A stretch of DNA of 64,000 bases from assembly GCA_018466975.1 (NCBI GenBank), contig CM031555.1:744001-808000 (forward strand), in the 5' to 3' direction. Positions 1-11,616 of this stretch are shown here, one piece after another (within the stretch, counting starts at the first letter, position 1; the number at the start of each line of letters is the position of its first letter). Position numbers and translations under genes: made by a program. The stretch comes from Sparassis latifolia. Its lineage: Eukaryota > Basidiomycota > Agaricomycetes > Polyporales > Sparassidaceae. The notes below the pieces were generated by a model. That model saw nothing but the letters and a program-made list of their open reading frames with translations. It made no database searches and was not told the origin of the DNA.

Positions 1-21
1 CTTTAATTTCTTTCATCGACT

Positions 22-1637
22 ATGGCCCTTAGTTTCATCGGGTGCGCCTAGTATGTGCGTACGGCTACTCGAGAGCTAACCTGGGCTGCACAGAAAGCCC
101 ATTTCTCTCATTTCGCACTCAGATGTACGTTACAGAGGCATTCTCGCGGGAATCGACCCTGCAGCCTCGACCATCCAACTCTCCAATGGTAAGTTTGTTT
201 GTGACATCATCATTCGCAAATACTCATTCACGCGTCTGTGATGTAGTGTACTCGATGGGAACAGAGTCGAGGCGGTGAGTCTCGCTTTCGCCACGCAAAC
301 TGTTGTGACGAAGCCATTACGGATGTAAAGCGAGCTTTAGAGCTCCACCGTCCGAGAGCGCATGAACCCATGTGGATTTTCCGTTGCCTTCCTTCTGACT
401 CCGTGACTCTGTTTAAATTGCGCTGCTGAGCAAATCGTCAGAAGCTGACGTGTCGCTTGTTACCCTCCAGACCGCCAGACCAGTTCATACCTCCAGTGCA
501 GGAACCATATGCATATATCATCTTCCGCGCATCAGAAGTGAAGGACCTCGCAGTGGATGACCCAGCGCCACAACGACGAAGCGTTCACGATGACCCAGCA
601 GTGCTAGGCGTGAGTACTTTTATCAATTCGTTCTTTACCCTTCATGATGAAAACATTGACGGATGTAACGAGCACATGCTCGCATATCCGAGAGCGCTTA
701 AACTCGTGTGGATACCCCGTTGCCTTCCTTCTGACCCATTTCCCTCATCCACCAAAGTGAAGCATTCTCCGGTGCTAGCTAACGTGCGATTTGACACCAG
801 GCATCCGCGCCAATGGCAGCTGCACCACCATATGGCCAAAATTTCCAAGTACCGCCGGCGGGTGTACCACCACAATCTGCACAACCCCCTCAGCAAAATC
901 GACAACCATCCTTTTCTCGCCAGCAGTCCTCCCAATCGTCTACCTCTGGCCAGCAACAAGGTGGGCCGGCTCAGGCAGCTCAAGCTGGCGCATCCGGCTC
1001 ACCGTCGTCTACAACGCCCTCGGGAGGTCATCGCCAAGGGCGCAACAATTCTGTGCACACCGCCACGGCGTCTCTCGAGACCGTCGAGCGTGCGCTCGGC
1101 GACCTGCGTGTGGCGAATGCCACCGCAAACGGTGCGCCTGTCCCGCGCAGTGGACGACGTGGGCGCGGCCAAGGGCAACAGGAGCACAACATTCGGGTGC
1201 CCGTGGCGGACTTTGACTTCCAGAGTTCAAATGCGCGCTTCGATAAGGCTGCGCTAGGGCCGTCACCCCGGGGGACGCCGAAAGCGGACGAGGTGAACGG
1301 TACTTCTGCAGACGACAAGGAGAAAGAGAAGGAGGCCGAGCCCGTGGCGTACAACCCGAAAAAGTCGTTCTTCGACTCGCTCTCGTCTGGGAGCAACGGG
1401 CCTTCGGCGGACGCGCGCGGAGGGCGCGGAGGCGGCGGACGACGCGGCGGAGGCAGGAACAGGCGAGAGGAGGAAAGGGAGAGGAACGTCGCGACGTTTG
1501 GCGAGCCAGGTGGTGTGGGTCTTATGGGACCTGGTGCGTATGTTGCGGGATGGGGTGGCTATGGCAGAAGAGGTGGCGGTCGCGGACGGAGAGGCGGCGC
1601 AGGCGGTGGTGATCGCGCTGCCGCGGGTGCTCGCTAA
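22..1637 (+). CDS. SCD6: Scd6/Sum2/LSM14-family mRNA decapping and translation repressor
   Basis: Exons read as 22-41, 94-188, 247-274, 471-609 and 801-1637, giving about 372 aa. The N-terminal LSm domain is spread over four small exons: FIGKPISLISHSDVRY, then YSMGTESRR, then PPDQFIPPVQEPYAYIIFR. Exon 5 carries a Gln/Ser-rich linker, the DFDF box (VADFDFQSSNARFDK, about residue 230), the FFD box (NPKKSFFDSLSS, about 283), the TFG box (VATFGEPGG, about 325) and a Gly/Arg-rich RGG tail. That order is diagnostic of Scd6/LSM14. The family acts in P-bodies: LSm binds Dcp2/eIF4G partners, FDF binds the Dhh1 helicase and RGG binds RNA. The start at 22 gives MALSFIG spliced to KPIS, matching family N-termini. 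It is only 21 bp from the window edge, so the promoter is not visible. Confidence 0.93.
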
Positions 1638-1827
1638 GGATATCTTGATCCGCACTTTTTGGTCCAGTCTTCTGACTGCAGCATCGATTCATAGCTTTTA
1701 TACGAAGATTATCACCGTCGTGATTTGAGGTTCATTTCACTTTTGGGTCTGAGGTCGAAATGATGTCACTTATCGCGTACGACCCTATTTGCACAATGGG
1801 CGATGTATATTAACTGTTACGACCGCC

Positions 1828-2699
1828 CTATTTTTTCCTCGCTGTCGTTTTCCGTCGGCGCGATAACGCTCTCCATGCCAGAGTCGTCAGAGCGGAAAAC
1901 AGGCCCCATGGCGGGAAGAGCCAGCTGAGCCTCCATGACCACCCCGCCGCCTTACGTAGTTTAGCCACAAGCGTATCGATCTGCTTTTCCAGCTCATGGC
2001 GTTCTCCCGAGTTGTCTATAACGTAGTCGGCGAAAGCGACCTTCTCCGTGATAGGGAGCTGCGCGTTGAGGCGCGCCGACGCGTCTTCACGCGACGAGCC
2101 GTCGCGCTCCATGAGACGGCGTAGCTGGATATCTGCAGAACTGATAAGGACAGTGTGTGCGAGTAGAACAACGTTAGACCGGTGCTAGCTTAAGGACTCT
2201 CAGCGGTACGCGAGGTGTAAACAGAGACTCACCAATATACGACGATGACGGCGCTGACCCATTTCCACATGCCGCCCTCGATTAGCAGTGGGACGTCGAG
2301 GATACATATGCGCTCGCCGCCCCACCAGTACCGGAGCACGTCCCAGAACATCGCGCGGCGCACGGCAGGGTGCACGATTGCGTTGAGTTTACGGCGCTTC
2401 GCCTCGTCTGTGAACACGATCGCACCGAGGCGCGCGCGGTTGAGCGAGCCGTCGGGGAGGAGGACATCCTCCCCGAATTGCTTGACGATCTGCGCAAGCG
2501 CGGGCGTGCCGGGGAGCACTACCTGCCGCGCGAGCACGTCGGCGTCGATTATGGGGACTTGGTGTGCGCGGAACAGGTTCGCGACCGTCGACTTGCCCGT
2601 GGCAATACCGCCGGTTAGGCCTACGACTGTGCATCCGTAGTTAGAGGCACTTCGGCCTGTTTGTTCATTCATTCCTTCGCAGGAGAACATACCTAGCAT
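1828..2699 (-). CDS. CAB5: Dephospho-CoA kinase
   Basis: Exons on the minus strand are 2693-2699, 2233-2626 and 1828-2140, about 237 aa. A 7-nt first exon (ATG CTA G) joins exon 2 to give MLVVGLTGGIATGKST, the usual N-terminus with its Walker A loop. Other family marks are DADVLARQVV, LGAIVFTDEAKRRKLNAIVH and LDVPLLIEGG. The exon 2-3 junction restores VVYCSADIQLRRLMERDG, the lid and nucleotide-binding region. The enzyme phosphorylates dephospho-CoA on the ribose 3-prime hydroxyl, the last step of CoA synthesis. The C-terminus has a hydrophobic segment (WLFPPWGLFSALTTLAW) followed by Arg/Lys residues. This suggests a tail anchor, as proposed for fungal Cab5 at mitochondria or the ER. It lies 258 bp downstream of IML2 on the same strand. 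Confidence 0.92.
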
Positions 2700-2957
2700 C
2701 TTGATGGTATGAAAGGTGTCCTTTGGTGCAGGTTCGTTCTCAAGATGGTATACGCATGATGAATACAAGAGGCAAGAGGCAAATGGGCTGCTAGGTGAAC
2801 ACAAGCTGATGCACGCGGTTTTCGTGCAGTAGGCACGGTATGAACATTATATTAGATATAAAGTCCAAGGGAATATGAGATGCGTCGACTATAAGTCCAG
2901 ACCATAGGAAACTCTACGAGTAGTCCCGCCGATGAGTATGCGTCTAAGGAAAGCGCT

Positions 2958-5900
2958 CTATGCGGCAAACAACATCTCCCTCTTCAGCCCGATCTCATCC
3001 TTCAGCATCGCAATTCTACTGTCCAGCCGTGACGACAGGTCCACCTGCTGTGTCGCCAGGGCGAGCGCCGCCTCCAGGTGCTCGCTCGCGACCTTGAGCG
3101 CGCGCGCCCACTCCTTCCGGCTCTCCTCTTCCGTCATCATCTCCGTAACGGTGTCGCGCTCCGTGCGCGCTTCCGTCTCCTTCAGCTCGAGCACCGCGAG
3201 CTCGAACAGCGTAACACCGCCGACCCATGTGCTGACCTTGATCGAAGACTGCCGTGAGTATGCGTCAGAGAGGAACGCGCGTGCAGGCTCGTAAGCGCCG
3301 GCGGTGCGGTGAGTAATACCCAGGAGTAGCGAGCGGATCGCAAATTCGTCCGGCGTGTCAATATCTACACACGCTGCGGTTGCTGGTGGTGATGTGGGGG
3401 CAGTGACGTATGGGCTCGTGATGGTGGGGTGGGGTACGAGCACGGCGAGCTCCGCGATGTGTGCTTCTGCGGTCTCCTTCAGAATGCGCGCGTGCGTGTT
3501 CCAAACTACGTCAGAAGATGTCAGTGAAGTTGAAATACCGGTAAAAACAATGCAAAATAATACAGATTCCAAGTTCTGCAGAACAAAGGTCAGCGAGTGC
3601 ACGACTCCAATATCAATATCAATTCCTCACCTTCGGCGGGGCTGACCCTGATGCACCGCGCAAAGTGTTCTTCGGATCCTGTCCACCGCTTCTGCTTCTC
3701 GCGGTAGAACGCCACTGTCCATGAACGTGTTAGCCACGTCCATCATTGCTGACTTCAGGAATAGAGGCACTGACGCTTCTTCTTGATGAACACCTCTGTA
3801 GGCAAGTCTTTTCCAGTGATCTTCTTCTTCTCGAGCAGCACTGGAATTTCGTCCAAAAGCTCCTGGGCCTTATCGTAGTCTTTCAGCGAAACATAGCATC
3901 CTGTCCGTGCTAGAAGTCAGCGCGAACTTATCCTAGTGAAACGCGAACCTCACCTGCAGCGATGAAATAGTATGTTCCGTGGCTCCTGCGCGTACGTCAG
4001 TCCAAGTTGTATCAGGTCAAGCAATAAACGGTGGTAGACGCACCAGCTGTTAACCTTCGTCATGCGGATAAACATCTCCGCAGCTTCCTTATACCGCCGC
4101 TGCGATAGCAATGTCCACGCCAATTCGAAGATGAGCTGCATAGTTTATATTCAATGAGATGTTCGAAGATAAGATATCATGCCACCTTACCAGTCCATCG
4201 GCTTGCGAGAAGGTATGCGGCCGATTCGGCTGCAGACCCTCTTGTAGGATAGCAATCGCGCCTTCGGGGTCGTACGTCATCCGCAGAATTTTTGCCTGTA
4301 GAGCAATTACGTCAATGAGAACTGCTTTCAGATTTGGAACAGACGCACCCTGTTCAGGATCCAGAGGGAGCCGTTGGGATAGCGAGAGGCGATGCTATAT
4401 CGGATGAAATAATGAGTACGAGGGCTAAACTGGTAACGAGAAGCGTACTTTTCAACAATTGCGCGGTATTGCTTGATGATGTGCGCTTCGTCCGCTTGAT
4501 AGCCCGCAAGGAGTAAGACGACACCATGGTACGTCATAAGAGCGAGCCTATTATGTCGTCAACGTGGAATACGTCGAAAATCATGGTCAATCTTACCCTG
4601 CAAAGACAGAATGAGCATCTGTTCTTCTCGCGGATACCGCGAGGGCTTGCAGCGCCAGCTTCCGATCATGGTTGAATCCGAGGAAGCCGACAACTCCTCT
4701 GCCGACAGTATAAGGCGATTACGTCGGAAAAACGAAGAACATGAACTGACCTGATCTTAGCTGGTAGAAGGGAGAAAACGAGGTTGAAGAGCCTGCGCAG
4801 AAATATGAGATTCCAATAGTGGTAGTCATCACATAACCCACCCAAAACCTACACGAACTCCGGTAAGTGGAAAACATTGACACTCTCGATAAGTCAAGCA
4901 ACACACCAAACGCCGTCCCAGACAGAATGAGCTCGTCTACCGATCCCTCCTCGGCAATCACGACACTCGCCGTCGACGGAACCGACAAGCTGGACTTTCC
5001 CCACCGGCCAAAGAAGGTAGACTTTGCCGGGCTCTTCGGAGTATTGGGGGTCAAACCCGTGAACGTTGACACTGACGTGGATGAGGCGGAGGAGTATACG
5101 CTCGGCGATGGCGAACTTCCTGGTGTGGTATACTCGTACAGGCCGGCAGGGTACACCGCCTTATACAGTCTAACGGCTTTGCCGTGAGACGCATTAAGGT
5201 GAAAGGAAATATGGCTCACCTTGAATACTTGGAATGCGCACTGTGGAGAAGTTAGTAATCTTTATAGGGAGAAAACGAGACTAGGACTTTCCTGTTCATG
5301 GCGTACAAACATTGAAGGTAACCCATGTATGACTCACTATTCGCACGCACGGTAAGTAACGCGATGGCAAAAGTGCGACCCAGGTATGGCCTTGCGAACT
5401 CTAGACAGATAAAATTGGTCGCGGAACAGAGACATGCGAACAGTATGTCGGCAAAACGTCCAGCAGCGAGCGAACGTAACCGGTCGCAGCTACTGTGAAC
5501 ATACTCTGCGAATGTCTGGTGCGTCACCGGAGGATGATCGATGATCGACAGCGGACGACGGAAGTGCCAAGACCACAGAAAGTATAACCCAGGTGGCAGG
5601 ACTCACCTTAGCGCATGGTTTAAACCAAGAAGGATGATGGCGTCAGAATGCAGCAGTTCCCACTCGATACCCGGAGGAAATTGTGTGTTTGACCCGGACC
5701 CCTTGGACGACTTGAACTGCTTCTTTGAACCCGCCTCTGAGAGTGCGAGGCAGCGAGCTGCCTCAACCAGCAAACCTGTCTGATGTACAGTCATTCCACT
5801 GGGATGCGCATACTTGCAAGACTGCCACTCACCTCCATTCCCAAAGCAGCCTCTAGAAATGCGCATACACCGAGACCGAGTGCATGGAAAGGTGAGCTCC

Positions 5901-6012
5901 CCGTAGCAAAGATCTCCCTAGCCTTTTCGAGATCGTTTGAGAAGAGATGATCGAAACCAATTGATGCATCTCGGAGGTGCTTGAGCGTTTCATCGCTATT
6001 AGTGGACAGCAT
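2958..6012 (-). CDS. IML2: IML2-family inclusion body clearance protein (TTC39-like)
   Basis: Fifteen exons assemble in phase: 5833-6012, 5607-5779, 5292-5336, 5220-5240, 4903-5169, 4751-4792, 4597-4698, 4449-4547, 4349-4394, 4191-4295, 4044-4135, 3954-3985, 3775-3900, 3631-3714, 2958-3505. They give about 653 aa. Family landmarks are [89 protein letters not shown] and a C-terminal alpha-helical part ending LKREMLFAA. In yeast Iml2 helps clear stress-induced protein inclusions via lipid droplets; the animal relative is TTC39. TPR-like helices dominate the C-terminal half. Oddities: intron 5337-5606 is long (270 nt), the intron 5241-5291 starts with GA rather than GT, and the donor after exon 5 is a weak gttgct. 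Confidence 0.88.
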
Positions 6013-6797
6013 GAATTCTAAAGAGGAAGGACTGTGAAGAGTGCTTCAGTGAGAGTGCTGAGATATCTGGCTCGAACGGCCGGCGGTGCCGAGGTGAGAA
6101 TTATTGATGACGGTGCAGTACTCAGTAACGACTACAACGTCACCTGCCATGTATGGCAGACTCGGACCGCCGGCAACACACAACTCATAAATTTTGCACT
6201 ATAGCTATGTACGTACGTACAGTATACAATCTTCACATTATCTATCCTCAGCAAACGATGAGCAGTTGCGAATCATAAATATTGGAGAGGTGCGCAAGCG
6301 GTCAGTGAGCACGGTCAAACTGCTTCATAGTACTGCGCTCCGCATAGCAATGGGTTAACCGAAACAAGTAGGTGCAGTAGCTGCACGTACAAATTCGCCG
6401 CCTGGTCCTGTGGCAGACTGCAGTAGAGACGCAAAGTGATCACACGCGCGCAAAGTCAGGGCGTTTTGATCAATATTTACTAGCTAGTGTCCACTAGTGG
6501 ACAAGTGATGGATAGGGTATGTATTCCAAGTAATTTTGTTTCGCAACTCGCTGATGCTGACTCCGAGGAGTCGGGGAATGCAGTGAGTCGGGACTGAGCT
6601 ACGCTCTGTCTTGTTCTATGTAGATCCGTCAGGCATCCGTTGGACGCCTTCCCCACCGCCGCGTACTCGCGATAGACAAGATGCTGGAGATGGTGGTCGG
6701 GAAGAAAGACGAGCTTGCAGCAGATGTTCGCACGACCGTATTGAGATCAGGAGATATAATTGCAGGACTTTCGGCTGAGCATTTTAATAAAAGATGA
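6013..6797. other. Intergenic region, no gene seen
   Basis: About 785 bp between the divergent IML2 (-) and EH-domain (+) genes. All short ORFs are isolated and resemble nothing known. A GTAC-rich run (tatgtacgtacgtacag near 6205-6225) is the only visible simple pattern. It should hold both promoters. Confidence 0.6.
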
Positions 6798-8533
6798 GTG
6801 AGCGGAGATTGCCGAGGGGCGACTGGGAGCGTCGAGGGCGCGGCCACCAGCGCTGCGGACGCAATGACGCCGCCTGCATGCTCGTCTGTTCTCCAGGCGA
6901 GGATCAACGCCTTCGAGGCTCTCAGCAACCCAGTCTCTGCGCCAACAAATGTCGAGCGCGCCGCCTCTCCCCCCAACATCCTCGAGCGCCCCATCTCTCC
7001 CGCCGTCACCTCTTTCTCTCCCATCATCCCGTCCTCGGCGTCCTCGACGCCGTCCAAGCCTCGGCAGCACAACTTCGTGTCCTGCTCGCCTTCTCCATCT
7101 CCCCCGAACCTTGGCCGCAGGACTTCACTCATTGACCTCAAAGAATGGGTCGTTGACGATGGTCCTTCCACTCATACGAACGGTGCGACTGCGTCGTCCT
7201 CGCTCATCCTTACCTCTAATTCAAAAATGCCCTCCCCACCACTAATAAACCTCGATCCATCGTCGCCACCCAAATCGAGAACCCTTTCGGTGCCACCTCT
7301 GCCGCCCCGCAAGTCGTCGTACTCGTCCCTCAAGTCCGTATCTCCTACTTCCTCCACTTCCTCTCTCGGCCGCAGCCCCGCAACTCTAACAATCCCATTA
7401 CCACTTGCCGTTCGACCCCCGTCAACACGCATGCCCCCAGGTACGCACACGTACCCGCCCGCATCCACGCTCGGCATCGCCATTCCTTTGCGCGGACATG
7501 CCCCCGCATCCTCCATCTCCTCTTTCCACTCCGTTTCCCTGTCTTCCGACGGCGAGCCTGCCCATCGCGAGTCAGACGCGCAGAGCATCGACATAGACGA
7601 TTTTGAGACCGTTTCGGCGACTTCTGCCAGTCCGAGTGTCGCCCGAGGACACGATTGGGAGCAGCCCGTGCAGCGAGTTCCACCCAAGCTCCCACAGCGC
7701 CCACCATCGGCATCGACGACCACCCTCAAGCCTCCGCCGAAGCATCCTCCACCGTCCCGCTCATCGACTTCACCGAGCTTCACCTCCAAACCTCCGCCGC
7801 CCGCACCCCCGCCCCCACTGCGCTCTCGCGCACCCTCTGCACCCTCTGTCCGCTCCTCGCCCTCGACTTCGACCTCGACCTCGACCTCGTTCTCCGACCG
7901 CTCCTCCATTCGCAGCACCAGCACCGTCGCCTCCTCCCAATCGCACACACAGGCGCCAGCACGGGGGCAAAAGCTTGCACGACAAACTCCCGTCCCGCCC
8001 GCAGCCCGTCGCCGGTACGAGGCGCTCTTCACCGCGAACGTCCGTGCACGGCGTCCGCGCATCCGCTCGCCTCCCCCGGGCACGGCGCGGAAGCGCCAGG
8101 CAGCGGGGTGGCGCGGGCTGTCTGTGGACCTCATCACGAGCCCGGAGCTCGGCGAGGTGCCGCTTTCGGAGAAGGAGGAAGAGCCCGCGGAGGTGGACGA
8201 ACGGCTGGAGGGCGCGACCGTCCGGCGAATATGGAGCCTCTCAAGGTTGGAACGGGGGACGCTCCGTGCGATATGGTGCGTTTCGGTCGTAGGTCGATGC
8301 CGTGCTGTGAGAATCTGATGCGTGTGTGCTGTAGGAACGAGTGTGACCCTGGGGGGACAGGCGCGCTAGATCGTGCGGCGTTCGTCAGAGGGATGTGGCG
8401 GATTGACGAGGAGCTTCGGCATGCGCAGTTTCTTGGCCTCGGGCGACAGGTCTCAAGCGCGTCTGTACGCGCACGGATACCACGGAGGGCAGACCCGGCG
8501 CCGGCGACAGCCTCGAAGCTCATTCTGCATTGA
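6798..8533 (+). CDS. EH-domain protein of the IRS4/TAX4 type
   Basis: Two exons, 6798-8275 and 8335-8533, about 558 aa. An in-frame ATG at 6864 (MTPPACSSVLQARINAFEAL) is an equally good start and looks closer to family N-termini. Most of the protein is a Ser/Pro-rich disordered linker with proline runs that could bind SH3 domains (KPPPPAPPPPLRSR). The C-terminus holds an EH domain: RRYEALFTANV, then RRIWSLSRLERGTLRAIWNECDP spanning the intron, then TGALDRAAFVRGMWRIDEEL. A single C-terminal EH domain after a long disordered region is the IRS4/TAX4 plan. Those yeast proteins regulate PI(4,5)P2 turnover through Inp51 and act in autophagy. A GTPase or endocytic adaptor role is possible. The C-terminal 40 residues after the EH domain are uncertain. 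Confidence 0.82.
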
Positions 8534-9912
8534 CCCTTGTGGTCTGTGGCTCTGGATGGTGGGTGCTACGATCTACTTTTTGTGATGGCCGTAGAGAGGG
8601 TCAGTGCGCGGTCGACGATCTGTCTGGTTGAGGTAGGGTTATGTGACAGAGTCGGACTATTTTATGGACCTCTGAGTGCTGTTGATGTGAGATGCTAGTG
8701 CTGTGATTGCGGAGATTGTATGTGCAGGTATACCTGATCATTTTGACATCAGTTTGTTTCTGGTTTAAAGCGTCATGCTGCGTGTTTGTGATCACAAGAT
8801 CGACATGGCAGCGCGCCCCATGGTTGGAATTTCGGAAGATTTGAGCTTCTTGCGTATTCCCGGCCAAAGTACCGAAAGAGAAGCACCCTCAGCACTGCTT
8901 GTGTCGAGTTGTAGTTGACCTGACACGCGATAGTCCATGCCAGATGGCATGGTTGAAATGCTGATGACAGGCTTCAGCTCATCCTCGGGACTATTCAGGC
9001 CGCGACTCCTGCCCAAATTTCATGGCATGCGAATGCGAGTCCAACGCACCTTGTCATTCTGTTTTGACGCTTTTCTTAACAGTGCCCACACCGCCGCTAT
9101 ATGCATGGACAGAATGACAGGAAACGTGAGCCTGATTTCTGGCCTACTTTGCCTGGGATGGAAGATGAGTCGAGCTCCCCTGGGCCATTCGTGGAGGCGA
9201 GTCGCGAATGGGAACTTCTAAGCCTTAGCCCTCTCCCTACATCTCGCAATTCCCAGACGAAACGCGAGACGTAAGTACTGGATCCGTGGACGTTGAGCAC
9301 ATCTATTGCATTACGGCGTCACTTCGTAGAGGTAAAATTGACATACTCAGAGAGCACCAACAGTTAGTGGGTCGTTCTCATACGGAGCCCGAAAGCATGC
9401 GAGCGCTCAGCGGTGTGACAAGGGGTGAGGGACTGGATTTCACCACTTCCCCCAGTGTCCCCCAGTGCGCTTTTGGTACCGTATGGCCATTATACAATCT
9501 ACTTTGTGTGCAGCTGTACATGCGAGCTGAGTAAGTACAGTACCTGCAAGTTATAGATCCAGTCGCACGAACAACTACACTTGCCAAATCTAGTTTAGCA
9601 AAAACCGTAGATCTAGATTGAGATCTAGTCGTTGCCGGCCTGCCAATTTGTTTGCCAAGCACCTCTCTGCACCTCTCTGTCCAACTTCTGCCTGCTGCCA
9701 TTAGTTCCCCTTCCATACAGCTAGTGGTGCCCCGAACGTCAAGCACAACTTCAATATCACATCCGTTCTCTCCTGGCGACCGCATTTCTTCCGCACTATC
9801 ATACGTCCTTCGCCTTGGCAGGCACACTTCCTACGAGAACGAAGAACGCGTCACGCGATGCGTCAGTTCAAGTAAACTTGGAGGACGTGATGTGTCTGTT
9901 CGGACAACATTT
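8534..9912. other. Intergenic region, no gene seen
   Basis: About 1.4 kb with only short unrelated ORFs and no splice-supported reading. It probably contains the 3-prime end of the EH-domain gene and decayed 5-prime flank of the F-box pseudogene. Confidence 0.5.
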
Positions 9913-11203
9913 ATGACCATTATCCACGACTCAGCTCTGACTACTCGACTTATTTACTCCAATGATTCCGGATGTCGCTCTTTACCCAGACTTGCGCATA
10001 CCTGCCGGGAACTGAAGAAGCCTGCGTTATCGTTACTTTGGCGAGACCTTAACGTTTAACTCGTTTGAACCTCTCGCTGTCCTCTTTCCAAGCACGCTCG
10101 AACGGACCTTTCGGGGACTTGGTTCGGTACAGTCTCTTAAAAGGGTTCAAACTTTACTTCCCATGTAACAACCCTTTATTAAGATGAAGTCCAAGGAGTG
10201 GATAGATATTATTTCACATGGTGAACTCGTTCGTACAGTCTCACACGTCGATGCGGTCATCGCGCTTGCTATATTTTCTCTGCTGAAGAAGCACCGCAAC
10301 GGGTCCGAGTACATCTTACCCAACCTAACGTCACTTATTTGGCAGTCTATGGGACTCCTGGTATCAATCACTATTCTTTATTCCTGGCTCCGAAACGTCG
10401 AAGTCTCATTATAAGGATTCGGTCTTCGCGCACGGATTCTGGCACAGCTCTCGGTGACATGTTGGTGAGAGCGACGATGCACAAGTCTCTTTCTACTAGG
10501 TCATTAGAGATGGCCGGCGTCTTCAAGCCATCTTCCTTCATACATAGTGTGTCTCCGTCGGATGTCATTTGGGAACGCTTATCCATACTGCCTCGTAGCG
10601 GGTCTGGAACCTGATCCGCACTTCATTCCGTGGATAACCGTCCTCACCAAATTGCAGACGTTGATATTGACATTGAAGTGGTCTCCCGAACCTTCGCGAT
10701 CGGAATCCGTGCTTCTCACTGGCACTATCCCTAACCCACGCATGACCCAGAAACATCAAAACTGGATACGCTGGGACTTACAGATGACGGAATGTTCAAA
10801 TTCAGTCGGCTGCGTTGACCTGCGGCTCATCGTGGACAAACGCTTGGGATGTCTAATGTTCCTTCGCCATCTGACGAGCATGCTTACTCGACTCGAACTT
10901 GTGATCTCCAGTTATCCTTCTGACTTAGATTGGCGGGATGTGTGCACCGCTATCCGCAAAAATCCCCGAGTCCTTCCTTGTACACCCTCAGGCCTCAAGA
11001 TGCACTCTCTGGACAAAGGTCGGATGCGAGACGTCATGCATCTAGACCTGACGCCGCTCGTGCCAAACCTACGGTGCCTCAACTTGGACCTTCCTCACTT
11101 CGTATTCCATGATCCAGATATAGTTGACCTTGTGACCACTGTCCCTACTATAGATGAGCTTAGGCTATCGCCCTTCAAGCGGTTTCCTCGTCGAAGCACA
11201 TAG
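9913..11203 (+). pseudogene. Decayed F-box/LRR gene
   Basis: Fragments of one basidiomycete-type F-box protein appear in order but in alternating frames. They include an F-box (GCRSLPRLAHTCRELKKPAL, then SLLWRDL) at about 9970-10057; YILPNLTSLIWQS at about 10308-10350; LFLAPKRRSLIIRI just after it in another frame; EPDPHFIPWITVLTKLQTL at about 10610-10665 in a third switch; and LRR-like VPNLRCLNLDLPHFVF and TIDELRLSPF near 11070-11180. Several in-frame stops lie between them and none of the frame changes coincides with a GT-AG intron I could accept. Such F-box genes are abundant and rapidly turned over in Agaricomycetes. An intact product is unlikely, though a shorter spliced gene over the C-terminal part (10547-11203) cannot be excluded. 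Confidence 0.7.
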
Positions 11204-11616
11204 TTATATCGCTTTATGTGGCTTTTAATTTATGCACAAGGATCACCCCAGTAGCGCAGCAATGTACGAGAGAAAGTATCTGTTTTCTCCCGTTCCGAAC
11301 TCATAAACTGCAGAATATGCACCTCCTCAAATTCCTACATCTCTCGAGTGCGGTTCTACCCTCCTTTATTTACTTCTAGCTCTAATCATTATTTGCTCCT
11401 TTCACCGATTCCCGGTCAGATCTCCCGGTGCAGGAAATCCGATGCTAGCTATCGTATGGTAGATGCTTCCGCACACCTATGATGTTTTGCAGTTCAAAAC
11501 ATGGTCGTAGCTCGTCGTCTGCCAGCGCAGCAGTAACGATGTCGCTACCATTCAGGAATATCCTGGCGTTCGACTTTAAAGAAACAACTTCAGGCATCAA
11601 CTAAGACGAACATTTC
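11204..11616. other. Intergenic region, no gene seen
   Basis: Some 410 bp between the F-box remnant and the ATG9 stop codon. No F-box C-terminal continuation could be recognised and there are no repeats. Confidence 0.5.

Noticed and set aside
1263..1655. Minus-strand ORFs over the Scd6 RGG region
   Set aside because: Shadows of the GC-rich Arg/Gly repeats on the coding strand, whose FDF/FFD/TFG motifs are unambiguous.
5252..5527. 91-codon ORF inside the long IML2 intron
   Set aside because: It overlaps a proven IML2 exon in another frame. The rest lies in an intron whose splice sites restore [11 protein letters not shown].
7172..8137. 321-codon minus-strand ORF antisense to the EH-domain gene
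   Set aside because: It mirrors the Ser/Pro-rich, stop-poor coding strand. It has low complexity and no family features.
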